A stretch of 38,555 nt of DNA from JAVBJN01 sp031546985. GTDB lineage: Bacteria; Bacteroidota; Bacteroidia; Chitinophagales; Chitinophagaceae. The number at the start of each line of letters is the position of its first letter. The first letter of the stretch is position 1. The stretch covers positions 1 through 38,555 of the forward strand of contig JAVBJN010000091.1 in assembly GCA_031546985.1 (NCBI GenBank). The letters are read 5' to 3'. A program made the position numbers and the translations under genes. The notes below the pieces were generated by a model that saw nothing but the letters and a program-made list of their open reading frames with translations, did no database searches and was not told the DNA's origin. Below are positions 30,288-38,555 of the stretch, piece after piece.

Positions 30288-32783
30288 ATGGGCAAAACTT
30301 TACGTTTTTTAATGCTCTTAGCCGTACTCTGTACCGGATGGAGCATGCAGGAAGCCAGAGCCTCGCACGCTGCGGGCGGGGAATTGATTTACAAGTGGGT
30401 GAGTGACTCTACTTGGCGATTCACCATGAAATTTTACCGGGACTGTGCGGGTATCAGCGAGCCAGACAGTATGCAGTTGTGTTATTTCGACACCTGCAAC
30501 CCTGCCAATCCTGTAAAGAGTGTATGGATGCACAAGTCTGCTTCATTGCCCAGCACGGGTAACGAGGTAAGCCCGGGTTGTCCTAACTTTCCTACTACCT
30601 GTAACGGTGGTACGCTGCCTGGTTATATAGAGTTTTGGTACGAAGCCGATGTTACGTTGCCTTACCGTTGTAACAAATGGGTATTTACCGTAACAGAGAG
30701 CTCACGTAACAGCAGTATTTCCAACATCAATATTGGTAACCTGCACATTCGTGCCGAGCTTAACAATACATTGCTGCCTTACAACAACTCCGTTTATTTT
30801 ACCAACAAGCCTGTGCCTTACGTTTGCGTAGGAGCGCCGTTCTCCTTCAATAATGGTGCATTGGATATCGATGGTGATAAAATGGTATTTGCCAGTATTC
30901 AGCCTTTGGATGGTTCCTGCAATGCACGAACTCCTACATCGCTGGCTTACCGCCCTGCCAACTTTACCTATGGTACACCTAACGTAAGTACCAACCCCTT
31001 CAATACCAACAATACCTTTAACGTAGATCCGCAAAACGGTACCGTAACCTTTATTCCTTACGTATCGGAGATTGCGGCCATTACCATTAAGGTAGATGAG
31101 TTTCGTGGTTCGCAATGGATAGGATCGGTTATGCGCGACATCCAGATCATTGTACGCCCCTGTAACTTTGCACCTCCTTCCACTGCCATTGATACTACTT
31201 CTAACGTGAACCTGCTGCCCAACGGGTATGTGCTTACCTGCCCCAACGGCGCATTGCAGTTCTGCTTTAATATTAAAACAGCCGATACCGGCGCATTGCT
31301 TAAATTCTCGAACAACCTGCCGTTGTCTATTCCTACGGCTTCGATTAATGTAACCAGCACCGGACAAAACTCTGCTTACATCTGCTTTAACTGGACTCCG
31401 GGCACCAACGATACCGGTGTGCATACCTTTACCGTTACCGCTACCGATACCAGCTGCCGTCCTCCGGGTATTCAGCTGAGCCAGACTTTTGCATATTCTA
31501 TTTATGTAGCGCCTCCAACGGAGATCCTTTCAGATACTATTATTTGCGAGGGCGATACCGCCAGGCTTACCGCCATTAACGGAACCCAGTTTACCTGGTC
31601 GGCAGTGCCGGGCGGAGATGGTATGAACCATATCACTTTCCCGGATTCGAAGAAGGCCAAAGCATTGGCTTTCCCCAGAAAAACCACCCAATACATTGCC
31701 AAGAGCAACCTGGATCCGAAATGTAAGATCACCGATACCGTTACGGTTAAAGTGATTACCAAATATGGCAGTGGCGAAATTCTGGCTTTCCCTAACGATA
31801 CCGCCATTTGCGAGCCGGGCTATGTAAACCTGCGATCGGCGATCTTCAGCAAGCCGCAGCCACCCGCAACGGTGCACCAGTATGTTTGGGAGCCGGGCCT
31901 GTTTGTAAACGACTCTACCCAGGCCAATACTTTTGGGTATGTAGAGAACACTACTGTATTTACTATTACTGCATGGGATTCGCTGGGTTGCGAAATCAAG
32001 GATACCATACATGTAAATGTGTCTAAACGTGATTTTGGTGTGAGCCCGCTGGATACTACTATTTGTATTGGCGACCAGTATGATCTTAAAACCAAAGGCG
32101 GTGTGAAATGGGTATGGAGTGGCAATGCTGCGCATACCACGCTTAGCTGCTATACCTGCCCTAACCCTGTAGCCCTGCCATTAAACAATGGTACCTACCA
32201 GGTTATCATCAGCGATAAATACAATTGCGCCGATACCTTTACGACGAATGTAACTTTAATGCCTTTGCCACACATCGTAGCTACCCCGCACGATACCCTG
32301 GTGAACTTTGGTACACCAGTAACGCTTAAAGCCACAGGCGGCGTAAGCTATAACTGGACACCGGTGAGTGGCATTTCCAACCCGAATGCGCCCATGCCGG
32401 TGGTTACGCCTACCCAGCCTACCACATATATTGTAGTAGGCCGTGGACAGAACGGTTGCGCGGCTACAGATACTGCCCGCATTAACCTTGATATGCGCGA
32501 CAAACTGTATGTGCCTACCGCTTTCTCTCCAAATAAGGATGGTGCCAATGATCGCTTTAAAGTGGTGAACCTTACTTTCCAGAAAGTAATTGAGTTTCGC
32601 ATCTTTGACCGTTGGGGCCACGAGGTGTTCAATGGTGTAGGATCGGGCAATGCCATTACCGGTTGGGATGGTATGATTGATGGTAAAGAAGCGCCGCTGG
32701 GTGTATACAATTACATGATCCGTATCGCTTACCCCGATGGTTATGCCGATATGCTGAAAGGCAACTTAACCTTGGTGAGATAA
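30288..32783 (+). CDS. Large secreted protein D, SHAAGGEL-type, T9SS type-B C-terminus
   Basis: Protein of 831 residues. I use the ATG at 30288 because MGKTLRFLMLL aligns with MAKKLRFLTLL of C; an ATG at 30270 would add six residues. Signal peptide ends in EARA before SHAAGGELIYKW. The N-terminal domain is close to that of C (NIGNLHIRAELNNT, LDIDGDKMVFAS). Repeats begin at DTIICEGDTARL and DTAICEPGYVNLRS. The C-terminal third (PHDTLVNFGTPVTLKATGG to the end) is very close to that of E. The type-B sorting domain covers about 740-831. Confidence 0.87.
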   Translation: MGKTLRFLMLLAVLCTGWSMQEARASHAAGGELIYKWVSDSTWRFTMKFYRDCAGISEPDSMQLCYFDTCNPANPVKSVWMHKSASLPSTGNEVSPGCPNFPTTCNGGTLPGYIEFWYEADVTLPYRCNKWVFTVTESSRNSSISNINIGNLHIRAELNNTLLPYNNSVYFTNKPVPYVCVGAPFSFNNGALDIDGDKMVFASIQPLDGSCNARTPTSLAYRPANFTYGTPNVSTNPFNTNNTFNVDPQNGTVTFIPYVSEIAAITIKVDEFRGSQWIGSVMRDIQIIVRPCNFAPPSTAIDTTSNVNLLPNGYVLTCPNGALQFCFNIKTADTGALLKFSNNLPLSIPTASINVTSTGQNSAYICFNWTPGTNDTGVHTFTVTATDTSCRPPGIQLSQTFAYSIYVAPPTEILSDTIICEGDTARLTAINGTQFTWSAVPGGDGMNHITFPDSKKAKALAFPRKTTQYIAKSNLDPKCKITDTVTVKVITKYGSGEILAFPNDTAICEPGYVNLRSAIFSKPQPPATVHQYVWEPGLFVNDSTQANTFGYVENTTVFTITAWDSLGCEIKDTIHVNVSKRDFGVSPLDTTICIGDQYDLKTKGGVKWVWSGNAAHTTLSCYTCPNPVALPLNNGTYQVIISDKYNCADTFTTNVTLMPLPHIVATPHDTLVNFGTPVTLKATGGVSYNWTPVSGISNPNAPMPVVTPTQPTTYIVVGRGQNGCAATDTARINLDMRDKLYVPTAFSPNKDGANDRFKVVNLTFQKVIEFRIFDRWGHEVFNGVGSGNAITGWDGMIDGKEAPLGVYNYMIRIAYPDGYADMLKGNLTLVR

Positions 32784-32802
32784 CTTATCTCTGTATAAAT
32801 TG

Positions 32803-32836
32803 AAATAGCCGGGTCGAAAGACCCGGCTATTTTTTT
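32803..32836 (+). terminator. Terminator of gene D
   Basis: A 13-bp stem AAATAGCCGGGTC / GACCCGGCTATTT capped by the stable tetraloop GAAA and followed by T residues. Confidence 0.93.
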
Positions 32837-32854
32837 GAATATTCTTTTTCCTAA

Positions 32855-32883
32855 CCAACCTTTTTTATCTTAGGGAGGTCTAT
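32855..32883 (+). promoter_or_regulatory. ECF-like promoter of large T9SS protein E
   Basis: CCAACCTT (32855-32862) and GTCTAT (32878-32883), 18 bases after CCAAC, 167 bases before the chosen start. Confidence 0.65.
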
Positions 32884-33050
32884 TGAATACATTCGGATTT
32901 GAATGTAACTTATTGAATTAGTGTTTGTTCTGTGTTTTTATAGACGAATTACTAATGCGAAATAAGCATATTTCAACTGGGCAGGTTGAATGGATCGACC
33001 GTATTTTGGGCAGGGCAACAGGATCTAAAAACGTATCTAATCGGGAAACT

Positions 33051-35594
33051 ATGCATAAATGTTTACGCTTTTTACTGGTACTTATGGTAGCTTGTATGGG
33101 TTTGGGCACCCAGCAGGCCAAAGCCTCGCACGCAGCAGGCGGAGAACTGATTTACAAATGGATCAGCGATTCTACCTTCCGGGTGATCTTTAAATTTTAC
33201 CGCGACTGCTCCGGCGCACCCGCACCCACTTCGGTGCCGCTATGCTATAAAGATAGCTGTACCAATACCTGGTATACCACTACCATGAACAGGTCGAAAG
33301 AGATTCCCGATACGGGAACGGTGGTTAACCCGGGTTGTCCCAATTACCCTAACACCTGTAACGGAGGTTCCCTGCCGGGTTACCGCGAGTTCTGGTATGA
33401 GGATACCGTAACCCTGCCCAACCGCTGCGGGATGTGGATCTTTTATAGCGCTGTAGGGGTACGTAACCCTACCAATAACCTCAATGGTACGCCCAACCTG
33501 TATGTGCAGGCAGAGCTTAATACCATGGTGGGCAGAGGAACAGTGGCCAGCCCGTATAACAGTTCTGTTTATTTCTCCAATGTGCCGGTGCCATACACCT
33601 GTGTAAGCAAACCCTATTCGTTTAACAACGGTGCTATTGATGTAGACGGCGATTCGCTCGTGTTCTCCTCCTTTCAGCCGCTGGGTGGCGGTACCACCTT
33701 TGCTACTACACCCGCCAACTGTAATGTAGGTGTAGCGCCGGTGCCGTATAATCCTGCCAATTTCCTGGCTGGCTTTCCGCCAAACCTGAATACGAACCCT
33801 TTTAATACCAACAATACATTTAATGTAAATCCTTTCTCGGGCACTGTAACTTTTGTGCCTCAGATTGTAGAAAATGTGGGCATCGCCGTTAGGGTAGATG
33901 AATACCGCAATGGTGTTTGGGTAGGATCGGTTACCCGCGATATCCAGATTATCATCAGCCCATGTAGTTTTGAACCTACAGCAGCCGAGTTTGACGCCTC
34001 TACTTTGCAGAATGTGATTGTGCTCAATAATGGTATGATACTGGCTTGTCCCGGCAAACCATTGAATTTCTGTTTCAATATTCAAACGCCTGATACCGGT
34101 GCGTTGCTTAAAATTACCAACAACCTGGGTGTGTCTATTCCTGGCGCAAGCCTTAACACTACAGGCGTAGGTACCGATTCGGTATACCTGTGTTTCTCCT
34201 GGACGCCCTCTGCGCTCGATACCGGGGTAAAAACCTTTACCGTTACCGCTACCGATACCAGTTGCCGCCCGCCGGGTATTCAACTAAGCCAGACTTATGC
34301 ATACTCTATTTATGTGCAGCCGGCTACTATTATTTTCTCCGATACCTCTATTTGTGCCGGCGATACTGCAGATTTGTTTGTGGTAGGCGGTGCCAGTTTT
34401 AAATGGTCGGTGTTGCCGGGCGGTGATGCGCTCTCTACACTTATCTTCACCGAACCCTCCGGTAAATTTGTAAAAGCGCATCCGAATAAAACCACCCGTT
34501 ATGTGGTAGAAAGCGATATCAACAGCGCCTGTAACCAAACCCGCGATACCGTAACGGTAACCGTTACCAGTATGTATGGCAGTGGCCAGATATTGGCTTA
34601 CCCGCGCGATAGTGCCATTTGCGAACCCGGGTATGTAAACCTGCGTGCCATTACCAATACTACACCGCTTAGCCCTCCGGGTTATTTTGTGTACAAATGG
34701 TTCCCCGGCGATTATATTTACGATTCTACCTCGGTTAATACCCTGGTGTATGTAGGCGAAACCTCTACATTCACCATCAGTACGTGCAACTATAAAGGTT
34801 GCGAGATTCGCGATACCTCCCGCATTATTGTATCTAAACGCGATTTTGGTGTGAGCCCGCTGGATACTACCATTTGCGAAGGCGACCGTTATGAACTTAA
34901 AGCCAAAGGTGGTGTAAAATGGGCCTGGAGCGGCAACCAGTCTAAATCTACCCTGAGTTGCGAAGACTGTGCTACACCGGTATCATTGCCATTGAATAAC
35001 AGTACCTACCAGGTCATCATCAGCGACCAATACCATTGTTCCGATACCTTTACCACCAATGTGGCGTTGCAGCCCCTGCCGCATATTGTGGCAACCCCGC
35101 ACGACACTTTGGTGAACTTTGGTACGCCGGTAACGCTTAAAGCTACAGGTGGTGTAAGTTACAACTGGACACCGCTGAATGGCATAACCAACCCTAACTC
35201 ACCCACACCGGTGGTTACCCCTGCACAACCTACTACCTACGTTGTGGTAGGGCGCGGACAGAATGGTTGCGCGGCTACAGATACCGCCCGTGTAAACCTC
35301 GATATGCGCGACAAACTGTATGTGCCTACCGCTTTTTCTCCAAACAAAGATGGGTCTAACGACCGCTTTAAAGTGGTGAACCTTACTTTCCAGAAGGTGA
35401 TCGAGTTCCGCCTCTTTGACCGTTGGGGCCGCGAGGTATTCAATGGTGTAGGATCGGGCAATGCCATTACCGGTTGGGATGGTATGATCGATGGTAAAGA
35501 AGCGCCGCTGGGTGTGTACAATTACATTATCCGCATTGCCTACCCCGATGGCTATGCCGATATGCTGAAAGGCAATGTGACCCTCGTGAGATAA
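33051..35594 (+). CDS. Large secreted protein E, SHAAGGEL-type, T9SS type-B C-terminus
   Basis: Protein of 847 residues. The start at 33051 (MHKCLRFLLVLMVACMG) gives a signal peptide ending before SHAAGGELIYKW; the same frame is open from 32925 but those 42 residues have no place before a signal peptide. The N-terminal domain is the most divergent of the four (APAPTSVPLCYKDSC, TVVNPGCPNYPNTCNGG, an extra loop NTMVGRGTVASPYNSS), while the C-terminal third is nearly the same as in D. Repeats start with DTSICAGDTADL and DSAICEPGYVNLRA. Type-B sorting domain about 756-847. This mix suggests that N- and C-terminal parts evolve separately. Confidence 0.87.
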   Translation: MHKCLRFLLVLMVACMGLGTQQAKASHAAGGELIYKWISDSTFRVIFKFYRDCSGAPAPTSVPLCYKDSCTNTWYTTTMNRSKEIPDTGTVVNPGCPNYPNTCNGGSLPGYREFWYEDTVTLPNRCGMWIFYSAVGVRNPTNNLNGTPNLYVQAELNTMVGRGTVASPYNSSVYFSNVPVPYTCVSKPYSFNNGAIDVDGDSLVFSSFQPLGGGTTFATTPANCNVGVAPVPYNPANFLAGFPPNLNTNPFNTNNTFNVNPFSGTVTFVPQIVENVGIAVRVDEYRNGVWVGSVTRDIQIIISPCSFEPTAAEFDASTLQNVIVLNNGMILACPGKPLNFCFNIQTPDTGALLKITNNLGVSIPGASLNTTGVGTDSVYLCFSWTPSALDTGVKTFTVTATDTSCRPPGIQLSQTYAYSIYVQPATIIFSDTSICAGDTADLFVVGGASFKWSVLPGGDALSTLIFTEPSGKFVKAHPNKTTRYVVESDINSACNQTRDTVTVTVTSMYGSGQILAYPRDSAICEPGYVNLRAITNTTPLSPPGYFVYKWFPGDYIYDSTSVNTLVYVGETSTFTISTCNYKGCEIRDTSRIIVSKRDFGVSPLDTTICEGDRYELKAKGGVKWAWSGNQSKSTLSCEDCATPVSLPLNNSTYQVIISDQYHCSDTFTTNVALQPLPHIVATPHDTLVNFGTPVTLKATGGVSYNWTPLNGITNPNSPTPVVTPAQPTTYVVVGRGQNGCAATDTARVNLDMRDKLYVPTAFSPNKDGSNDRFKVVNLTFQKVIEFRLFDRWGREVFNGVGSGNAITGWDGMIDGKEAPLGVYNYIIRIAYPDGYADMLKGNVTLVR

Positions 35595-35617
35595 TAAGCT
35601 AAAACCTGAATCAATAA

Positions 35618-35653
35618 CAAAGGCCCCTGCAGTAATGCGGGGGCCTTTGTTTT
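35618..35653 (+). terminator. Terminator of gene E, between convergent genes
   Basis: CAAAGGCCCC (35618-35627) pairs with GGGGCCTTTG (35640-35649), followed by TTTT. It separates gene E from the minus-strand HerA-like gene. Confidence 0.85.
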
Positions 35654-35681
35654 ATGGGTAAGTCAGAATAACGTTTGTGTA

Positions 35682-37223
35682 TTAGCGCTTGCGGGTAGAT
35701 GACTTGCCGCCCAGGCCCAGCGCGCCGAGTAAGGAACGCACAATGAGATTGCCAGCGGTACGGGCCATGCTTTTTACCACAGAGTTGTCCATCACTTCTT
35801 CCAGCACCGATTTTTCTTCCGGTACTTTTTTGCCTTTGCCATTGGTGGCAGGCGCAGGGTTTAAAGCGGCTTCCTGCAGCTTGGCGTTGAGTATCTCATA
35901 GGCGCTTTCGCGATCTACAGCCTGGTTGTATTTGGCCATAATACGCGACTGGGCTACCAGTTGGTTCAGTTCCGTTTCAGAAAGAATATCCATGCGGGAG
36001 CGGGGCGGGCACAGCATGACGGCTGCCAGCGGGGTAGGAATGCCTTTTTCGTTGAGCAAGGTTACCAGCGCCTCACCAATACCAATCTGTGTAATAAGGT
36101 CTTCTGTTTTATAGAAATCGCTGAGCGGGTAGTTCTCTGCCGTTTGTTTAATCGCTTTACGATCGTTGGCGGTAAAGGCCCGTAGTGCGTGTTGTATCTT
36201 AAGTCCCAATTGCCCCAGTATAGCCGGCGGCACATCCATCGGGTTTTGGGTGCAGAAGAAGATGCCCACGCCTTTGGAGCGGATGAGTTTAATAATGGTT
36301 TCGATCTGCTCCAGCAATGCGGTGGTAGCTTCTTTAAAAATAAGGTGCGCTTCGTCGATAAAGATCACCAGTTTAGGTTTATCTGCATCGCCTACTTCGG
36401 GCAGCGTAGCATACAGCTCTGCCAGCATTTGCAGCATAAAGGTGCTGAACAGCTTAGGCTTATCCTGCATATCGGTTACCCGCAGAATGGAGATCATGCC
36501 ACGGCCATCGTCGGAGATGCGCATAAGATCGTCTACCTCAAACGATTTTTCGCCAAAAAACAGGTCGCCGCCTTGCTGCTGCAACTCAATCACCTTGCGC
36601 AGAATGGTGCCGGTAGAGGAGGTAGACAGGTTGCCATATTCTTTTTCCAGCTCCTGCTTGCCCTCGTTGGAGGCCCATTGCAGCAGTTTGGTAACGTCTT
36701 TGAGATCCAGCAAAGGCATCTGGTGATCGTCGCAGTATTTAAACAGCATAGAGACCACTCCGCCCTGTGTATCGTTCAGCGACAATATTTTCGAAAACAG
36801 CACCGGACCAAATTCCGAAACGGTAGCCCTCAACCGCACACCATGTTCATTGCTCAGGGTAAGCAGCTCTGCCGGAAAAGCCGAAGGTTTAAAATCAATG
36901 CCCAGCTTCTGGCAGCGGTCGGCAATCTTATCGTTGGTTACGCCACTCGCGGCTATGCCGCTGAGATCGCCCTTAATATCCATCAGCAATACCGGAATGC
37001 TCGCATCGCTGAATGACTCTGCCAGCACCTGCAAGGTTTTGGTTTTGCCGGTACCGGTAGCGCCTGCTATAAGCCCGTGGCGGTTAAGTGTTTTAAAAGG
37101 AATATGCACGGCCGCATCTGGCAGCACCTCGCCATCCAGCATAGCATTGCCCAAGCGGGCGGCTTCGCCTTTAAACGTGTATCCGTTGCGGATGTATTCG
37201 GCAAATTGTTCTTTGCGCTCCAT
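35682..37223 (-). CDS. HerA-like ATPase (DUF853 family)
   Basis: ATPase of 513 residues of the FtsK/HerA class, usually annotated as helicase HerA-like (DUF853). Walker A is GATGTGKT at 54-61; PVLLMDIKGDLSG follows, and Walker B is KLVIFIDEAH at about 284-293. FFCTQNPMDVP is the sensor-like region. The basic C-terminus (LLGALGLGGKSSTRKR) follows a linker rich in Ala, Lys and Glu. The family's biological role is not settled; it is common in bacteria and is not by itself a defence marker. Last gene of a minus-strand operon, 14 bases after the MBL gene. Confidence 0.9.
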   Translation of the reverse strand: MERKEQFAEYIRNGYTFKGEAARLGNAMLDGEVLPDAAVHIPFKTLNRHGLIAGATGTGKTKTLQVLAESFSDASIPVLLMDIKGDLSGIAASGVTNDKIADRCQKLGIDFKPSAFPAELLTLSNEHGVRLRATVSEFGPVLFSKILSLNDTQGGVVSMLFKYCDDHQMPLLDLKDVTKLLQWASNEGKQELEKEYGNLSTSSTGTILRKVIELQQQGGDLFFGEKSFEVDDLMRISDDGRGMISILRVTDMQDKPKLFSTFMLQMLAELYATLPEVGDADKPKLVIFIDEAHLIFKEATTALLEQIETIIKLIRSKGVGIFFCTQNPMDVPPAILGQLGLKIQHALRAFTANDRKAIKQTAENYPLSDFYKTEDLITQIGIGEALVTLLNEKGIPTPLAAVMLCPPRSRMDILSETELNQLVAQSRIMAKYNQAVDRESAYEILNAKLQEAALNPAPATNGKGKKVPEEKSVLEEVMDNSVVKSMARTAGNLIVRSLLGALGLGGKSSTRKR

Positions 37224-37237
37224 AGGAAGAAGGGGTC

Positions 37238-38077
37238 TTAAAGGTCAGATATTTTCAAAATGTCTTTGGCACGTATGCCTCTTTCAGTCATTTGTATACT
37301 GCTCATTTCAATGCTGCGGTCGTGCTCAAAAAACAGCAGCCAGTTGCCTTCAATGGCTTCGCCCAGCAGTTTGCGTTTTTCGTTGAGCGTATCCAGCGGT
37401 CGCATATCATACGCCATTACCCACGGCATAGATACATGGCCCTGGCTGGGAATAAGATCGGCGCAGTACAAGATGGTTTGCCCGTTGTAATCGATCTGCG
37501 GCAGCATCATAGCCTCGGTGTGGCCGTTTACATACCGGATTTTAATATTGTCGGTAAAAGGTGTACCGTCTTTACCCGCCAGAAACTGCAGTTGCCCGCT
37601 TTCCTGTATGGGCAATATGTTTTCTTTCAGGAAAGAGGCTTTCTCCCTTTCGTTGGGGTGCACGGCCCAGTTCCAGTGCATTTCATTGCTCCAGTATTTG
37701 GCATTTTTAAACGCAGGTACCAGTTTGTCGCCTTCGCGTACAATGGCGCCACCGCAGTGGTCAAAATGCAGATGGGTCAGAAACACATCGGTAATATCGT
37801 CGTGCGAGAAACCGTGCTTTTTTAAAGAGCTGGTTACAGAATTATCGCCGTGGGGAGAGTAGTGGCTAAAGAATTTATCGTCTTGTTTATCGCCCAGCCC
37901 GGTATCGATCAGGATAAGCCTGTCGCCGTCTTCGATCAGCAGCGAACGCATAGACCAGGTGCACATATTGTTTTCGTCGGCAGGGTTTACCTTGTTCCAC
38001 ATGCTTTTGGGAACCACGCCAAACATAGCGCCGCCATCGAGTTTAAACAGCCCGGTTTCTATCGTATATAATTTCAT
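37238..38077 (-). CDS. MBL-fold metallo-hydrolase
   Basis: Hydrolase of 279 residues with the metal-binding motif THLHFDHCGG (H102, H104, D106, H107), LILIDTGLGD before it and NGHTEAMM and LYCADLIPS later in the chain, which supply the further ligands. The layout resembles the lactonase/quorum-quenching branch of the family (N-acyl homoserine lactonase-like), but substrate is not decidable. It lies 20 bases downstream of the transporter gene and 14 bases upstream of the HerA-like gene, which suggests a shared transcript. Confidence 0.9.
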   Translation of the reverse strand: MKLYTIETGLFKLDGGAMFGVVPKSMWNKVNPADENNMCTWSMRSLLIEDGDRLILIDTGLGDKQDDKFFSHYSPHGDNSVTSSLKKHGFSHDDITDVFLTHLHFDHCGGAIVREGDKLVPAFKNAKYWSNEMHWNWAVHPNEREKASFLKENILPIQESGQLQFLAGKDGTPFTDNIKIRYVNGHTEAMMLPQIDYNGQTILYCADLIPSQGHVSMPWVMAYDMRPLDTLNEKRKLLGEAIEGNWLLFFEHDRSIEMSSIQMTERGIRAKDILKISDL

Positions 38078-38097
38078 GATGCTTTCGTTTTACTATA

Positions 38098-38555
38098 TCA
38101 AGTTACAATTAATTTCTGCTTCCGTTGTGTGAGCAGCACGCCCAGCAGGCCAAACAGCCCTATGGCAAAAAAGATAACCAGCGCGAAAATGGCGTTGCGC
38201 ATACTGCCCGTCATATCCTGTATAAAACCAAAGCTGAACATGCCTATTACAATAGCCACTTTTTCGGTTACGTCATAAAAGCTGAAGAACGAAGCCGTGT
38301 CTTTGGTTTCGGGCATTACTTTGGAGTAGGTAGAGCGGCTCAGCGATTGTATGCCACCCATTACCAGACCTACAGCTACAGCCAGCATATAAAACTGGTT
38401 GGCGGTAGTAGTGTAATAAGCTGCTGCGCAAATACCGATCCAGATAAGCACCACAAACATGAGCACCTGGAAATTGCCAAACCGCTGCGATAAACGCGCC
38501 ATCACCACCGCACCCAGAATGGCTACCAGCTGAATAACCAGTATACAGATAATCA
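38098..38555 (-). CDS. MFS transporter, Atg22/UMF1-like, 5' end outside window
   Basis: C-terminal part of a polytopic membrane protein. The frame remains open to the window edge with a hydrophobic stretch (IICILVIQLVAILGAVV), so the start is beyond the window. Visible segments include FQVLMFVVLIWIGICAAAYY and the conserved GLVMGGIQSLSRSTYSKVMPE-like region, typical of the UMF1/vacuole-effluxer Atg22-like subgroup of MFS proteins. Two further membrane spans follow before the basic C-terminus. Substrate unknown. Probable first visible gene of the operon with the MBL and HerA-like genes. Confidence 0.85.
   Translation of the reverse strand, partial: IICILVIQLVAILGAVVMARLSQRFGNFQVLMFVVLIWIGICAAAYYTTTANQFYMLAVAVGLVMGGIQSLSRSTYSKVMPETKDTASFFSFYDVTEKVAIVIGMFSFGFIQDMTGSMRNAIFALVIFFAIGLFGLLGVLLTQRKQKLIVT

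Noticed and set aside
32925..33050. 42-residue extension of large protein E
   Set aside because: The promoter-like element and paralogue alignment place the start at 33051, where the signal peptide begins.
21600..35594. The large-protein array as a CRISPR, satellite or insertion-related repeat
   Set aside because: The repetition is due to paralogous coding sequences with synonymous differences, not to short spaced repeats or to mobile-element ends.
35682..37223. HerA-like ATPase as part of a defence system
   Set aside because: The DUF853-type ATPase is widespread, and its neighbours here (MBL hydrolase, transporter) are not nucleases or other defence partners such as SIR2 or DUF4297.
38098..38508. 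Short 136-residue membrane protein as a complete gene
   Set aside because: The frame continues hydrophobic and open to the window edge, so it is the C-terminal part of a larger transporter.

Overview
The window looks like a chromosomal segment of a member of the Bacteroidota, probably a Chitinophagaceae-type soil or freshwater bacterium (family level is inference). The evidence is: several proteins with type IX secretion (T9SS) C-terminal signals of both types, a gingipain-like C25 peptidase, a CcoG-FixH-SafE cluster of Bacteroidota type, and Bacteroidota-style -7 boxes (TAnnTTTG) instead of E. coli-type promoters. I see no insertion sequence, integrase, CRISPR array or rRNA.

Layout. (1) 1-2.6 kb: the end of a cbb3 oxidase assembly operon (ccoG, cut by the window edge; fixH; a TauE/SafE membrane protein). 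(2) 2.6-5.7 kb: a long-chain acyl-CoA ligase, tRNA-Arg(CCU) and a convergent zinc alcohol dehydrogenase. (3) 6-9.7 kb, minus strand: a C25 peptidase followed by an S74-domain T9SS cargo protein. (4) 10-11.4 kb: a small mer-like operon (MerTP, a GDCCxxC protein, a cupin) without mercuric reductase. (5) 11.5-13.2 kb, minus: an AbiEii-like nucleotidyltransferase with an unrecognised partner. (6) 13.2-16.6 kb, minus: a secreted hypothetical protein, a CPA1 Na+/H+ antiporter and a GlxA-type regulator. (7) 16.7-19.1 kb: VOC protein, DHFR-family reductase, ArsR-type regulator, DoxX protein and GNAT acetyltransferase. (8) 19.2-20.6 kb, minus: two tandem XRE regulators with S24-like C-terminal domains that lack the catalytic dyad. 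(9) 21.0 kb: a small basic protein. (10) 21.6-35.6 kb: five consecutive, separately terminated genes for very large secreted proteins with type-B T9SS (gliding-motility-associated) C-termini. (11) 35.7 kb to the end, minus: HerA-like ATPase, MBL hydrolase and an MFS/Atg22-like transporter (partial).

The strongest signal is in region 10. All five large genes are preceded by the same two-part element, CCAAC(G/C)TT followed 18-19 bases after CCAAC by GTCTAT (GTCTTC in the first). Its spacing and sequence resemble ECF sigma factor promoters. Each gene also has its own strong hairpin terminator, so the array looks like five independent units of one regulon rather than an operon. Four of the proteins share a novel-looking N-terminal domain beginning SHAAGGEL. 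The first has a different N-terminus and a roughly 200-residue domain inserted into a shared Ig-like module. The array may encode a set of surface or matrix adhesins under envelope-stress or T9SS-linked ECF control; this is inference.
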